Below are positions 26,428 through 38,297 of a stretch of 64,000 nt of DNA, piece by piece. Made by a program: the position numbers and the translations under genes. This stretch comes from Clarireedia homoeocarpa (taxonomy: Eukaryota; Ascomycota; Leotiomycetes; Helotiales; Rutstroemiaceae), in assembly GCA_001465935.1 (NCBI GenBank), contig LNKV01000038.1:380176-444175 (forward strand), in the 5' to 3' direction. Every line of letters begins with the position of its first letter. Position 1 is the first letter of the stretch. The notes below the pieces were generated by a model. That model ran no database searches. It was not told the DNA's origin and saw only the letters and a program-made list of their open reading frames with translations.

Positions 26428-26461
26428 GATGGATGGATGGATGGATGGATGGATGGATGGG
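26428..26461. repeat. GATG tetranucleotide microsatellite
   Basis: About eight uninterrupted copies. Confidence 0.92.
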
Positions 26462-26689
26462 TAGCATTTAGTCGAGGGAGAGGTGATGATAATGTCGATG
26501 ACTAAAAATGTTGGTTGAGAGAGTATGTGGTGTGATGTGGTGTGGTGTGGTGTGTGATGCATGGTGGATTAATGATAAATCTGTTTCTGATGCTGTCTTA
26601 CATTCCTTGGGTGTCCTCTTTCCTGACTGGGGTGACTTATTTCCTGACTGGGTGACTTGAGTGAGTAACGGATTGAGTGTCTAAGTGAC

Positions 26690-26773
26690 TAACTAAGTGA
26701 TTAACTAATTGACTGACTAATTGACTGACTAATTGACTGACTAATTGACTGACTAAGTGACTGACTGACTGAT
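26690..26773. repeat. 12-bp tandem repeat attgactgacta with diverged edges
   Basis: A core of three to four exact 12-mers is flanked by copies in which attg becomes agtg or one gact is lost. It is itself built from tgac four-mers. Confidence 0.85.
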
Positions 26774-27183
26774 TATGTGATCTCGCTCGTGATGTATCTG
26801 ATATAAGACTAAGATTATGAGATGAGATGAGATTAGAAGATGAGACGGAAGATATATTTATAGTACAAGTGGGTTGGTTAACATTGAATTGAGTTGCATT
26901 GATTAGCAAGGGAGGAGGAGGAGAGAGGGAGTAGGAGAAGAGGTTGGTTTGGCATAGAGGGGGGGGAGGGGGGGGACGGAGTCTGTTGGTAGGTAGGTAG
27001 GGAGTAGGCATTAATGGAGTGAGTGAGTACTGGTCGTATTAATATGTTATATAAGGCGGAAGATGGCTAGCTAGCTGGCTGGCTGGATGTGCTGGATAAA
27101 TAAATGTATGGTAGGTAAACTTCTGGGTTTTTATTATGATGATAACTTGTTGATTTGGAAATGTTGATTTATATTGAGTTGCT

Positions 27184-27187
<4 letters not shown>

Positions 27188-27216
<29 letters not shown>
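27188..27216. repeat. GT dinucleotide microsatellite
   Basis: About fourteen uninterrupted TG/GT units. Confidence 0.92.
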
Positions 27217-28681
27217 CTATATTGTTGCATATCGTATTATGGGCCACAGCAGGGTATATGCTTGGTGACTTCATTCGGAATGGGAGGTGAGATGGGCGGC
27301 TCATTGGTGGAGTGAGTGGTGAAAGGGCATGGTTGTGATAAAGGAGTGAAGATTTGGATAACAAAGATGGAGTTGGGATTTGTTGTTGCGTGTCGTTCGG
27401 CTGTGGATAGAATGGGCGTGGCAGTTATACAGGACTTTGTGAACCCTTAGCAATTATGAAGTAAGTGCGGTCGGATCTGCAATTATGAGAATCACTTCAC
27501 GCTTCCAAGCTATGGGCAGAGAAGGCAACGATAGAGAATACTGCCTCGCAAACGCAGGATCAAACTTCATGAAATCTATGTCGGGAGCTACTAACAGTTT
27601 CGCAACAAAGAACTTTCTCATGCGAGATCAAGAAATGATGAGCCCACGCTTCTTTGTAGTTTTAAGAAAATATCATGTTTCAGATTTTAGATATGCAACA
27701 GACTAGATGCTCGCCTTTCATTGATTTCGACGTCTTTGTGCTTTAAGAAGTCCCCTTCCGTTACTGGTTCTGCTGGGGATACCAAGGACAATGTGTTGTA
27801 TACCGAATTGGGCCTATCTAGTCCACGGAGAAGTTTGAAAAATTGACAGCGATGAGCTCGTGGCGGAAGACAAAACAGCGGCATGTCTGCTAGGAAGGCC
27901 CATTATGCCAATAGCTGCAATATCAGCTATGACTGCGCAGAAAGCTTCATGCTGTACTTGGGAACTCCCGATATCAACATACTCGTATCATCACCACCTG
28001 CTCCAGACTACAGGATTGGTACATAGACACCAGGAAAGGAAGAGTTCGCAAGACAGGAGCAGATCCAAGTATTTGAACATCCTCTCACGGAGAACTTGGG
28101 CTTGAGAGATCAGGTCATGCAATAGAAGTTATCTGTGAATTCGGAATTTAGGTGAAATTTTCCACTTGCCACGCTACGTTGTATGCTGAGGGTACAACTC
28201 AGTATATGCTTGATATCCTCCAGCTGGTTATTCCTGATTTGATCTCCGTGAACGGGGTCTGTAAGTGTCTGAGATCGAAGTCTTCCAAGCATGAGAATCG
28301 AGGTCATTTAGATCCGTTCTTTGCGAACGAGTAGGAGGTAAAGTTGTGTGTAGACTGTAACTACGGGATTCTTAATATCATTGGCCTCCACCAAGGAGAC
28401 ACCAAAATATGTGTCGAACTTTCGAGATTCGCTCTCCCCCTGTTTTCACGCGGTCGATTGTGGCACAGTTTATCGCGGTGGCGCGCTAATGCTTTAGTGC
28501 CCCAAATCTAAGGCTTAACATGTCTTACTAGCGCGAGCCAGGTTATGAGAGCCCATCCATCCACGTATCTAGGAACTTCTATATTTCTATACCGAGTTCA
28601 ATCATTGACTTTCCCATCACCCACAATCTGCGAGCAACCTCGTCACCCAATCTTTCAAGAATATACAAATTATAATACATA

Positions 28682-29609
28682 ATGTGGATCATCGATTGGT
28701 GTAAGTGTTAATCACACATGAGACCCCTACGAGAAGTTCTCCCTAAATGACGGCTTGCTGATTTCTGTTTCTGATGATAGTTTGGGACACTCTTGCATCC
28801 TTGGGACTGCTGAACAAGCACGCGAAACTTCTATTCCTGGGTCTCGATAATGCTGGGAAGACGACTCTACTGCATATGTTGAAGGTGTGTTAATAAAAGT
28901 CTCTCGAGTGGACTCGATGCATAGCAACTCGCATGCACTTCGCACTTAGCCCGTGATGCGCCCAAAGATACCTGCTAATACTGATATCTCTAGAATGACC
29001 GAGTTGCCATTCTTCAACCTACCCTTCATCCTAGTAAGAGACCAGACAGGGCGCATGTGAGCGCAATATACGTCGGCTGTTACTGACTATCAAATAGCAT
29101 CCGAGGAACTGGCCATTGGCAATGTGAAGTTCACAACCTTCGATCTCGGCGGACATCAGCAAGGTAATTGAAATTTGATATCGGGGGGTCTATCGATCAT
29201 CTGCTAACTTTGCTCAGCTCGTCGTCTCTGGAAAGATTATTTCCCAGAAGTGTCCGGTATCGTTTTCCTGGTCGACTCGAAGGACCACGAACGATTTGTC
29301 GAATCAAAAGCGGAACTAGATGCACTTCTATCTATGGAGGATCTCGCCAAAGTACCTTTCCTTGTTTTAGGTAACAAGATCGACCACCCAGACGCCATCA
29401 GCGAGGATCAATTAAGACACGAGTTGGGATTGTATCAAACAACTGGAAAGGGCAAGGTTCCTCTTGATGGTATCAGGCCTATTGAGGTCTTCATGTGCTC
29501 AGTCGTTATGAGACAAGGTATGTTAGAAATCCGGGAGAAGAAAAAGTAGAAATCTAACGTTGGACTAGGTTACGGTGAGGGTATCAGATGGCTGTCACAA
29601 TATGTCTAG
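28682..29609 (+). CDS. sar1: COPII GTPase Sar1
   Basis: Sar1 is the small GTPase that starts COPII coat assembly at ER exit sites by inserting its N-terminal helix into the membrane and recruiting Sec23/24. Six exons are supported: 28682-28700, 28781-28884, 28994-29033, 29098-29163, 29218-29517 and 29569-29609. All junctions are GT-AG, giving exactly 189 residues, the usual family length. The N-terminus MWIIDWFWDTLASLGL is the amphipathic helix; there is no Gly2, so no myristoylation, as expected for Sar1 and unlike Arf. The P-loop GLDNAGKT is at 27-34, switch I Thr in LHPTSEEL, switch II DLGGH at 70-74, and the base-binding NKID follows in VLGNKIDHP. The protein ends WLSQYV. Exons 1 and 3 are only 19 and 40 bases. 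Confidence 0.97.
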
Positions 29610-30265
29610 AAGATGCGGACGGAGCGTAGAGGAGAGGGAAGAAGTAGTGCAAAGCCGGAGGATGGTTCACTATGTGAAATCTGTTACGATGCGCGGAGTT
29701 CTACACAATGGTCGTTTTTCAAGGCTTTTTTGGCAGGTTTCAAAAGCTCATAGGAGTTATATTTCTGATCTGAATCAGCCCACCTGTTTGTATTAGCATA
29801 GTATCGCGATCAAGACATATATCTCTTTTCCAATCATAGCACTATATTCAACAGCTTGAAACAACCGGATATCATTCTTGGAATGTGGTCACAGGGGTAT
29901 TGAGTCTACCAGGGTATATCTTAATCGAATATTCTCAACATATACAACCTGGATACAAAGTCGAACACATCTCGTGTTTATATCACGTTCATGAAAAGTC
30001 GTAGAAAAGTCGGGCCCACGACAGCTGGATAACCTGTGCACTTCCAGACTGCCATGTCTTCAGCAGGTACATACATGTACGTCATAACTTAAGGCGACGC
30101 GAACCTCCCCAACATAATCCATGCTCCCCACACTTTCCCATCAAACCCCCTTAGGTACATAAGCAATATCCATTCAAAAAATTACACGCACACTTCTACT
30201 GTACATAATGCATAGAGCGATCCGAATACCATATTGTCTGGCGCGATCCTAACCAATAAGAAAAT
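29610..30265. other. Intergenic region between sar1 and the patatin-like lipase gene
   Basis: 3' flank of sar1 and 5' flank of the lipase gene, same strand. Nothing else is visible. Confidence 0.5.
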
Positions 30266-32705
30266 ATGGCAGACCTAAGCCATCAAACGGACGGTCCGTC
30301 GCCGCTTTCTGCTGAAGGCTACGATGAATCTCTCCTTCCCGATTTCCAGCGCGAGTTCATCTCAGAAGAAGACCTTCAAGCCTTTGCGAATGCTCTCAGT
30401 GCGCCTGAGCCAAGCCCCAGTCTAGATGATCTATCAACATACTCTACGGCGCAAAGCCCGCGCGAACCATCGACACCACATCGCTCGAGTATCGACGCCA
30501 GGAGAAATAGCAGATCTACTCTCAGCAATGGAACGAATACACCGGGTGATAGGGGGAGCATGTTTATCACTGCGCAAAATGACTGGGCGCCGGTAAATCC
30601 TACGCGACTTGGGGGGAAGGGGAAAAGGAGAGGAGAAAAAAGGAGAGCGGGGAGGAAGCCAAGGAGAAGTAAGGATGAGACGAGAGAGGGATACCTATAC
30701 ACGATTTTGAAATGGCCATTGCTTGGAGTAGTTGGAATGTGGATATTCGGCCTGGGTTTGGGGTATATGTGGACGAGATTGTATATTTGGACCTATGAAC
30801 ATTTTATCGCCGTAAGTCATTTCTCTTAAGTCATCGGCGGGAACTGCACAGGCGACGAACTACCTTGAAGCCTAGGAGTAGTTGTTAGGCTGTTTATGAT
30901 CTATAAATTGCTAACGTATGTTTTCTCAGTGGAGGGGAAAACGGGAACAGCTACGTAGGAGGCTACATGCGACAACCAATTATGGAGATTGGGTCAAGGA
31001 AGCAAAGGAGTTAGATCGTTTCCTAGGAAATGACAAATGGAAGGTCGAAGACGAATACGCTTACTATGACTCCAAAACTGTGCGAAGGGTACTGGAGCAG
31101 ATAAGGAAATGTAGGCGAAAGATTGAGTTAGAAGAGGGAGCGGGAAGACCGACCAATAGAAGTGTAACTACGAGGTCGAAAACGATTGAGGAACTTAAGG
31201 CACTGATTGAGGCATGTGTGAAGAACAATTTTGTGGGCGTGGAGAACTCGAGGTTGTATTCGCAAACTTACTACGGGACGAAGAATCTAGTTCAGGAATT
31301 CATCGACGAAGGTACGTAAAGGCTAACCGTATTTACTTACAATTGATTCTGACACGCTGCTATAGTCGAAAGATGCGTCTCACTCCTTGCACAGTCAGAT
31401 CAGCTCCAGGCTGAAGAAAAGCGAACACTTTTCAAGCGAATACATACGAACTTCGGTCGCACAGCTTTGTGTTTATCCGGAGGCGCCTCATTTGCTTACT
31501 ATCATTTTGGTGTCGTTAAGGCACTCCTAGACGCCAATCTCTTGCCTGATGTGATTACAGGAACTTCAGGTGGTGCATTGGTTGCTGCCTTAGTCGCAAC
31601 AAGAACGAATGACGAACTGAAAGCGTTGTTAGTACCAGCTCTGGCTGGTCGAATCAATGCCTGCTCGGAGCCGTTCATGACATGGGCGCCTCGGTGGTGG
31701 AAGACAGGAGCGCGGTTCGATTCCCTTGACTGGGCTAGACGATGCAGCTGGTTTACGAGGGGTAGTATGACCTTCCGTGAAGCTTATGAACGAACGGGAA
31801 GGATACTCAACGTATCTTGTGTTCCGGCAGACCCTCATAGCCCTACTATCTTGACCAACTATCTTACGAGTCCAGACTGTGTCATTTGGTCGGCTGTTCT
31901 TGCCTCTGCTGCTGTACCTGGTATTTTGAACCCTGTTGTTCTCATGATGAAGCAGCGGGATGGCACCCTCGTACCATATTCTTTTGGTCACAAGTGGAAA
32001 GACGGTAGTCTCCGAACAGACATACCTCTTAAAGCGCTCAACTTGCACTTCAACGTCAACTTCAGTATAGTCTCACAAGTCAATCCTCATATCAATCTTT
32101 TCTTCTTCTCTTCGCGCGGTTCTGTTGGGCAACCTGTCACTCATCGACGCGGCCGAGGATGGAGAGGCGGATTCGTCGGCAGTGCTACTGAACAATATCT
32201 CAAACTCGATCTGAAAAAATGGCTCAAGGTAGTACGACACCTCGAACTACTCCCCCGTCCCCTTGGCCAAGACTGGAGTGAGATTTGGCTTCAACAGTTT
32301 TCTGGTACGATTACCATTTGGCCACGATCTATCATTTCTGACTTCTGGCGTATCCTGAGCGATCCAAATCCCAAACAACTGGGCAGAATGCTTCATGTTG
32401 GCCAGCAAAGTGCTTTCCCGAAGTTAAAATTCATAGCAAATCGGATTAAAGTTGAAAGAACTATCGAGGCAGGAAGACGAGCAACGAGACAGAATGTCAG
32501 AAGAGGTAGTATCGAGAGCATTTTGAGTGAAGATGACCTGAGGAGTCTACTACTCAAAAATGCGGGTGGAAGTGAAATAGAAGAGACTGCCACAGCGACA
32601 GACGATGATCTTACAGATGGTGGCGTAACAACAGCAGACGAAGATGAGGTTCTCTTAATGACGGAGAAACAACCATTGATTGAGGGGGAGAAGCTAAATT
32701 TGTAA
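30266..32705 (+). CDS. Patatin-like triacylglycerol lipase (Tgl4/Tgl5 type)
   Basis: Three exons: 30266-30811, 30930-31311 and 31366-32705, with introns of 118 and 54 bases, giving 755 residues. Residues 1-140 are Ser/Pro-rich and end in a basic cluster. A hydrophobic segment follows (LLGVVGMWIFGLGLGYMW), then the region that precedes patatin in fungal lipases (DUF3336-like, including WVKEAKELDRFLGNDKWK). The patatin domain starts near residue 345: the oxyanion loop is CLSGGASFAYYHFGV, the nucleophile is Ser377 in GTSGG, and the dyad Asp is about Asp522 in KDGSLRTDIP. The C-terminal 130 residues are charged and probably disordered. Yeast relatives Tgl4 and Tgl5 hydrolyse triacylglycerol on lipid droplets; a role in storage-lipid breakdown is inferred from family. 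Confidence 0.92.
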
Positions 32706-34172
32706 TTGGTAATAAGGTTTGTACCAGGGCAGGAATATTAGATCACTATATAAAATCTGTATTATAATATCGAATTGGGAGGTGGGCATAGGAGTTTAGA
32801 CGTAAAATCAATTCTGTTTCTTTCAGCCCCGGTTTAGTATCTGGGACGTGTTGTAAATCGTCTGGTTGAGAAAGCTTCTCAAGGACCAGTGTGGAAATGT
32901 GGATCTGAGGGGATTCCGACGGCTGCATGCTGCCAACGGGTGCTCCACCGATGTTTCTGTGACTAATGGACCTATTTTGACTGATTCTTATCTCTCTTTT
33001 TGAGGATGTAAATACCTCTGATTTTCTCTGTAATCAGTTCTTCAGATGGATCAATATCAATGCACTTTCAGCTCAAAATCTCACAACCAGGCAAGCTGTC
33101 TGGGATGAGACAGCTGCATGGAGAATGAAGAAATTGTGTGAAGAAGCTGCCTCGTTTTTATTAAACCTCCATTTCCTCATCAAATTCTTATCTTCTGCCC
33201 ATATACGTGCATACTCGCTCCCTTCCAAATGCGGTACATACATTTCGGGAGACTTCCTTTGTTCAGGAATAAAATACGAGATCGCGCTGATGTGCTACCT
33301 GCCTGAAAAATGCGAGCGTCTGGTCTTGGCGCAGGCGCTGAAGAAAAACACCGCTACCAGACTTGGCGCAGGCGCTGAAGAAAAACGCCGCTACCAGACT
33401 TCTCTTGACAGCGGCACAGCTCGAAGCATGACTGGTAGAACGAATAAGCGCCTCGAGATGCAATGGTTGTGCATTTACGAAGCGCTTGTTAGCGGGATCA
33501 TTATTTCAGCCATATCCCTGACTTACTAATCGATGTAAGCTTGAAAGATGGTACGGCCGTACTGTCTGGTTGGTTTAAGGGTAAAAAGAAGCTGGATGAA
33601 AAGCTTGAGAATGGGAGGTTGGGGGCGAGGAAGGTTCGTGGCACAGGTGCATAAATGTACCCAGATCGAGGCACCCATGAATTCCTTCCTCTGTATCCGC
33701 GACTATTCTATATCCGCGACTCAGCCTGAATGATCATACGGCTCGATATTGAATTCACATGCGAATTTAATCATTGCACTCGATGAGTTCTGGTCGTCAG
33801 AGGACTCATAGAATAGGGGAACCAAGGCTGTTTGATGCCTAAGGCTGAACACCTCATACTTTGTCTGAGCCAATCAAATGGGTACTTTGGGCTTGTAGAG
33901 ACTCGCGTTACACTTACAGACTTCGTTTTCACATTAATAAGATAGGGACTTTCAGCTTTCGATAGTCTTTTGTAAAGCTTGTGGGCAGAAACATATGTTA
34001 CTGGCTTTTTGATCGCTTTCAAATAATGGTGGGCTATCTCCAGTGTCCATGCCAATTCCCTACGCCACTAGATTGATCTTATATGCTCCTGCTGTTGTTA
34101 TATTTTACTTACAATGCCGGCATTAGCTCCTCATGTCTCATAACCCACAGTTCACTACTCAATCTTCTCACT
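32706..34172. other. Intergenic region with a 37-bp tandem duplication
   Basis: Apart from the duplication at 33324-33397 I see no structure. An open frame of 134 codons at 33125-33529 includes the duplication but resembles no family and lacks any supporting feature. Confidence 0.5.
33324..33397. repeat. Two head-to-tail copies of a 37-bp unit
   Basis: Copies at 33324-33360 and 33361-33397 share cttggcgcaggcgctgaag and end in ctaccag; they differ at only two positions. The unit is GC-richer than its surroundings. Confidence 0.9.
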
Positions 34173-35006
34173 ATGAACGGTCTTGGTGTCGCAGCAAACA
34201 TTGCTGCGCCCATCTCTCTTGCTATTCAATTAGCGTCTAGTGTTCAGGATCTCATCAGCTTTTGGGATTCCGTCACTGAAGCTTCTTCAGAGATATCCGA
34301 TATAAGAGCACAGTTGCAACTCCTGAGAAATCTTCTCCGATCTATCCAAATCGAACAAGAGTTCATATCCCCACGATTTTCAAGAGCTTCCGCGGATATT
34401 GGCCGCGAATGTCTCACCAGTTGTACAAACCATATTACCAAGCTGGAACGTTTAACTTTCAAACTCGATCGTGGCTTGAATGCACATGCAGTTCGACGCA
34501 GCTGGACGTGCTTGACTAAGAGTTTGAAAGATAGGCGAATCGCCAGTTACTGGCTGGAATTGGAGAGAGCCAAGACAACTTTGATTGTCTATCAAAATTG
34601 GGTGCATGGGTAAGCCCAGAGCAGTGCTAGGAGCGAATGACAGCGACTAACCTAACCCAGAGAGAAACAAAATAGGTTGCAAACTACGATGAACAAGCTT
34701 TTAAGTGTGGATACAAATTCTGACAGAGAATGCAAACTGGAGCGCGCGTTCGAGAAGCCAAGTTTATCGACATCTTCTACCATCGTGGCATACGAACGGT
34801 GCTTGTCCAGTTCGCCGATTCCCAGTCACCAATTTGGATCGAATCTTTCTCCTTGCGCTTTCCTCATCAATTACAGCCGGGACATTCTCACCATGGCGTC
34901 ATTCATACTACTTAGCCTTGGACATGTCAAATGCGCTTGGATGATATTAGGAATTCTGCTACCTGTACTCTCGAAACTATCTATATACCTTCTGCTGGGA
35001 ATCTAA
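34173..35006 (+). CDS. SesA/Helo-like STAND N-terminal domain protein, no NTPase
   Basis: The first exon (34173-34609) encodes MNGLGVAANIAAPISLAIQL, a start typical of the helical N-terminal domains (SesA, Helo-like) of fungal NLR/STAND proteins. It continues with amphipathic helices (EISDIRAQLQLLRNLLRSIQ, CTNHITKLERLTFKLDRGL) and WTCLTKSLKDRRI. These domains act as signalling or cell-death effectors when an NLR sensor activates them. The most likely intron is 34610-34675 (GTAAGC to ATAG), after which the frame stays open to 35006, 255 residues in all, ending in a hydrophobic segment. No NACHT, NB-ARC or repeat region follows. A different frame at about 34733-34915 looks more protein-like (FIDIFYHRGIRTVLVQFADS), so the second exon may be frameshifted or spliced differently. 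I infer an orphan or decaying family member. Confidence 0.55.
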
Positions 35007-35255
35007 AGCTAGAAAATACGGTGCTATCTTTATATTATATAATATATATTTCAAAAAAATTTCCATCAATTTAGTCAAGATGTATTTCGCATATCAGGTT
35101 GATATTCCGATATTTTAATACATACTAAAACGCCATTACAGTCACACAACATCTCTGCACTTTGCAAAAACACTCTAGTCCATCACCAATTCCCCCTTGG
35201 TCTCAGGGATATCGCACTGGAACCTTGTTGTTTGAATTAATTTTTGGCTGTTGGC

Positions 35256-37590
35256 CTAAACAAGGTCATGCTCAGAGGAAAAAGGGAAGATGGTATGAAT
35301 CTTGAAATCGACCGGGCAGTCCGGCAAAGTCCTGATCTCAGGCTCAAAGTCACTCAACGACCACTTCAGCTCACTCTTGCCATCTGAATCACGCTTAACA
35401 AACGATGCCACCGCCGTACATAGACGCCCTACTGGATTGAAAAAGAACAGCACCGTCTCATTGTAGGATGTGCTGTTGATCTGGAAACGCGTCGAGGTAT
35501 GTGCCGAGCCTGGAGCCGTAACTTGCCGCCTTTTCCATTGTCCGGTGCTAGGGCCGGCCGACTGCTCCTCTCCGTAGGCGCACCACACGCTTCCGTCGTT
35601 AGACACCCAGACAGCGACCAGCAGTGGGTGGCAGCCGGACTTGCCCCCGGCGTAGGGCGGATAAGATTCTAGGCCGCTGTTTGGAGCAGCATCCGCGTCT
35701 GGCACCAGGTCAAATATTTGCAGGTTCCCCTGGCCGATCCTGAGCATTCTGATGCCACCTGATGGGTTGAAAAACAGCGCAATACCCTCAGGACAGGCGT
35801 AATGCCAGTACATAGCAATCGTAGAGGTCGATTCGGCTGTGACGCGGGCTGTGTCGGGAGGCAACTCCTGGTGCTCCCTCTGGAAGTAGGTCTTTGAGTT
35901 CTTGACCGGTAAGTTGCTTGACTGCACTGGCCATCTCCTGCGAGGAGACATTCACTGTGAACGCCAGAACCTTGGCTTTCTCATCTTTCACGAACCTGAG
36001 TCCGGCCTTCACGGTCACGGCCCCAATCTGCACGGTGGTCTCGGCTGTGAACAAAGTAGTGCGCTGAGCGTCTCCTAGATTAGATACTGTCAAGGCAAGT
36101 CTTGCGTCAAGAAGGAAAAGGCTGCCCTGAATTATCTCGACTGTCTTCGTCGACTCAACCCAGAGTTGGATGCGAGAAAGACTCCATTTATCTTTCTCGT
36201 CCCCCGTCTGTTTTGTCTTTGTGACAAGAATCTCACATTCAATGGCGACAGCGGAGAGAAATTCCTCTTTTTGAACCGGGAAATTGGCCGGAAGACTGTC
36301 AGCAGAGGTGAGTTCTGAATCACTTAGCATGCGTCCGCCGAGGGCAGGTATACTAAGCAGTTCCCCTGGCGAAAATTCGAGCTTCTTTTGCTGACGACCA
36401 TCCGATGTTTCCAAGTACGTGGCAAGCCGAGCAGTGAAACTCTTGTTGTTCTCATCTTTGGCAAACATGGCTGTAACATCAATTTTGCGAGCACCAGGTC
36501 CAGTACCGACGTCAAAAATGCCACGTACATCTGCTTCCAACGATTTGTAGGAGCGGTCGCTCTGCTTATCATCTGTTTGCTTGTGTCTTATAAGAAGACC
36601 CATTATGAGTTTATAAAGAGAGAAATCCTGGAATAGCTTCCAATTGCCGTCAAGACCTATGGATACATAGGCATATAGGAGCGAGGTATCGTAGGTTATT
36701 TTTTCGCCCTGCTCGGCACCTTCTTTCGGCTTTTGGGTGAAGCTTGATGCGAGATTGGCCGATGCAGAGTTGAGTGCCTCCAGAGGACTCGGATTGCCTT
36801 GTAGAGAAGAAGGGAGCGTCCATGTGTCACCTGGATTATACAAGTCAAGGTTCGCAAAACGTGAGTCTTTGAGTACTGTTTCCAGCTTGAGATTCGATTT
36901 CGCGCCAAAATCCATTGAAGCCGATAGCCTCACGAGAAAATCACATTTTTCAACCTCCTTTGAGGCTGCAATGAAAGCAAAAACTTTGGTCGTTTCAGCT
37001 ACAAGGAAGCTGCCATATGCAAAGCCTTTGAACATTGTTGCTGGTGCAGGCTCAACCACATGGTGGATGTCGAACCATAAACCCATTTCGACAAATTCTA
37101 AGCCATCGATCAATTTCCATTTCAGGTCCCCGTACGGAAACATGGCTGCAAAAGCCAGCTGTTTATCTTTCAATCGTAGCACTACATGGCGATTAGATCC
37201 ATATCCAGGGTACGAAACAAGTTCTAGCTTTAAGGGACAGCTCTCTGGCAGGTGTGATTACTCATCGAGGTCTGTCTGTCGCTCCTTTTCTCCACATATC
37301 GAACCGCGATGGAGACTGCTAAAGCCGGGATCGGACGCAACTGAAGCAAGAGACGTCAAGTCCATGCCGCCAAGGTCACATCGAATGGGAAATGCATCTG
37401 TGTCCTGGCGGTAGCTTCCTGAGACGACGAGCTGTGTGCTGGCGGTCAACCTTATCTTATCGACTCTACTTTTCTGACCCGGATGCCGAAAAAGACCACC
37501 AGCAGTCGGGAGGGGGAAGTGGATGCGCAGCCCAGTAAGAAAAGCTCTCAATATGCGCCTACCGAGGCCTGAACCAGAAGGAGACCTGCA
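35256..37590 (-). CDS. Large protein of unknown family, 5' end and frame unresolved
   Basis: Three open blocks on the minus strand clearly belong together by position. Block A (about 37590-37258) has no in-frame ATG and ends at TAA. Block B (37257-35788, same frame as A) encodes about 490 residues rich in alternating hydrophobic and charged stretches (FVEMGLWFDIHHVVEPAPAT, LLYAYVSIGLDGNWKLFQDF, LEFSPGELLSIPALGG). Block C (from about 35950 to 35256, another frame) encodes about 230 residues with FFNPSGGIRMLRIGQGN and FFFNPVGRLCTAVASF, two related segments suggesting repeated beta modules. The TAA between A and B could be removed by a 60-base GT-AG intron and the B-C shift by a 55-base one, but both donors (GTTCGA, GTCAAG) are weak. 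The alternative is a pseudogene. The style recalls long beta-rich fungal proteins (DUF6603-like); that is a guess. Confidence 0.5.
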
Positions 37591-37651
37591 CTATGAGATG
37601 TATCGGCTCAAGGCATCGGGCAACTCCCCGCGCGTAGGCTAGTTCTACGGG

Positions 37652-37918
37652 TCAATCCTGTTCTGGGCCGATAACAATGGCAATGTGATGGGCAGCCACC
37701 ATGCAGATGAGTGGGAGCTGTGTAAGCTGTAAATAACATAAAGCCAAGAGCCCCGGGACGAAGTGGTATACAATCCGAAGCAACCCCCCTCCACAGGCGA
37801 CGTTGAACATCCAACCGACGCGTATGCTAAAAGCAGCAGTTCCCAAGCTCGCGGTGAACTGGGATACCAGGAAGCAGATATCGTTAATGTTGGAGAGTTG
37901 AAAGGCCTTCGTTGATGG
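37652..37918 (-). pseudogene. Possible fragment of a multi-pass membrane protein
   Basis: An 89-codon open frame without a sensible start reads through several hydrophobic runs (GLLRIVYHFVPGLLALCY, LPLICMVAAHHIAIVIG). It begins right after a TAA and ends at TGA. Membrane-like composition, lack of an ATG and closeness to the broken gene at 35256-37590 suggest a relic. It could also be chance. Confidence 0.25.
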
Positions 37919-38297
37919 TTAGATAGAATATGTGACACCCCCCCCTTCCCCCCCCAAGATTTTTATTACTTGCCACATCCTCATTGCGTTTCAAAGTGCC
38001 GTTCTTTTGGACCCCGAGATATTTCGATTTACATATCATATCAGTGCTGTACTTGATTGTGCATCATAATTTGATTGTTCAAAATACACTCTCATTCGAG
38101 ATGATGTTTGGGTAATCTTATATTTCCCCCGAGCAGCTTTGAATGGAGTTATATCATGATCAAACTCATATCGTGGAAACATCAAAAACGCTATTTTTAA
38201 TGTATTCTTTATCGCTCTGCTTTATTCAATTTTACAAACAGTCTGATCTCGCTCCACGGTCTGATGCTCTGTCCCGCTTCTTTTCCACACAGTCTCT

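Larger units (their letters stand above)
25589..28681. other. Repeat-rich intergenic region, no gene seen
   Basis: This is the 3' flank of the LRR gene and the promoter side of sar1. The middle (about 26400-27220) is dense in microsatellites. Small open frames at about 27485-28330 match nothing I recognise and use no clear codon bias. Confidence 0.5.

Noticed and set aside
30376..30702. 108-codon minus-strand open frame
   Set aside because: It is antisense to the first exon of the lipase gene, whose frame is well supported.
33125..33529. 134-codon plus-strand open frame spanning the 37-bp duplication
   Set aside because: The duplication shifts the frame between copies, no family resemblance is visible, and no intron or leader supports it.
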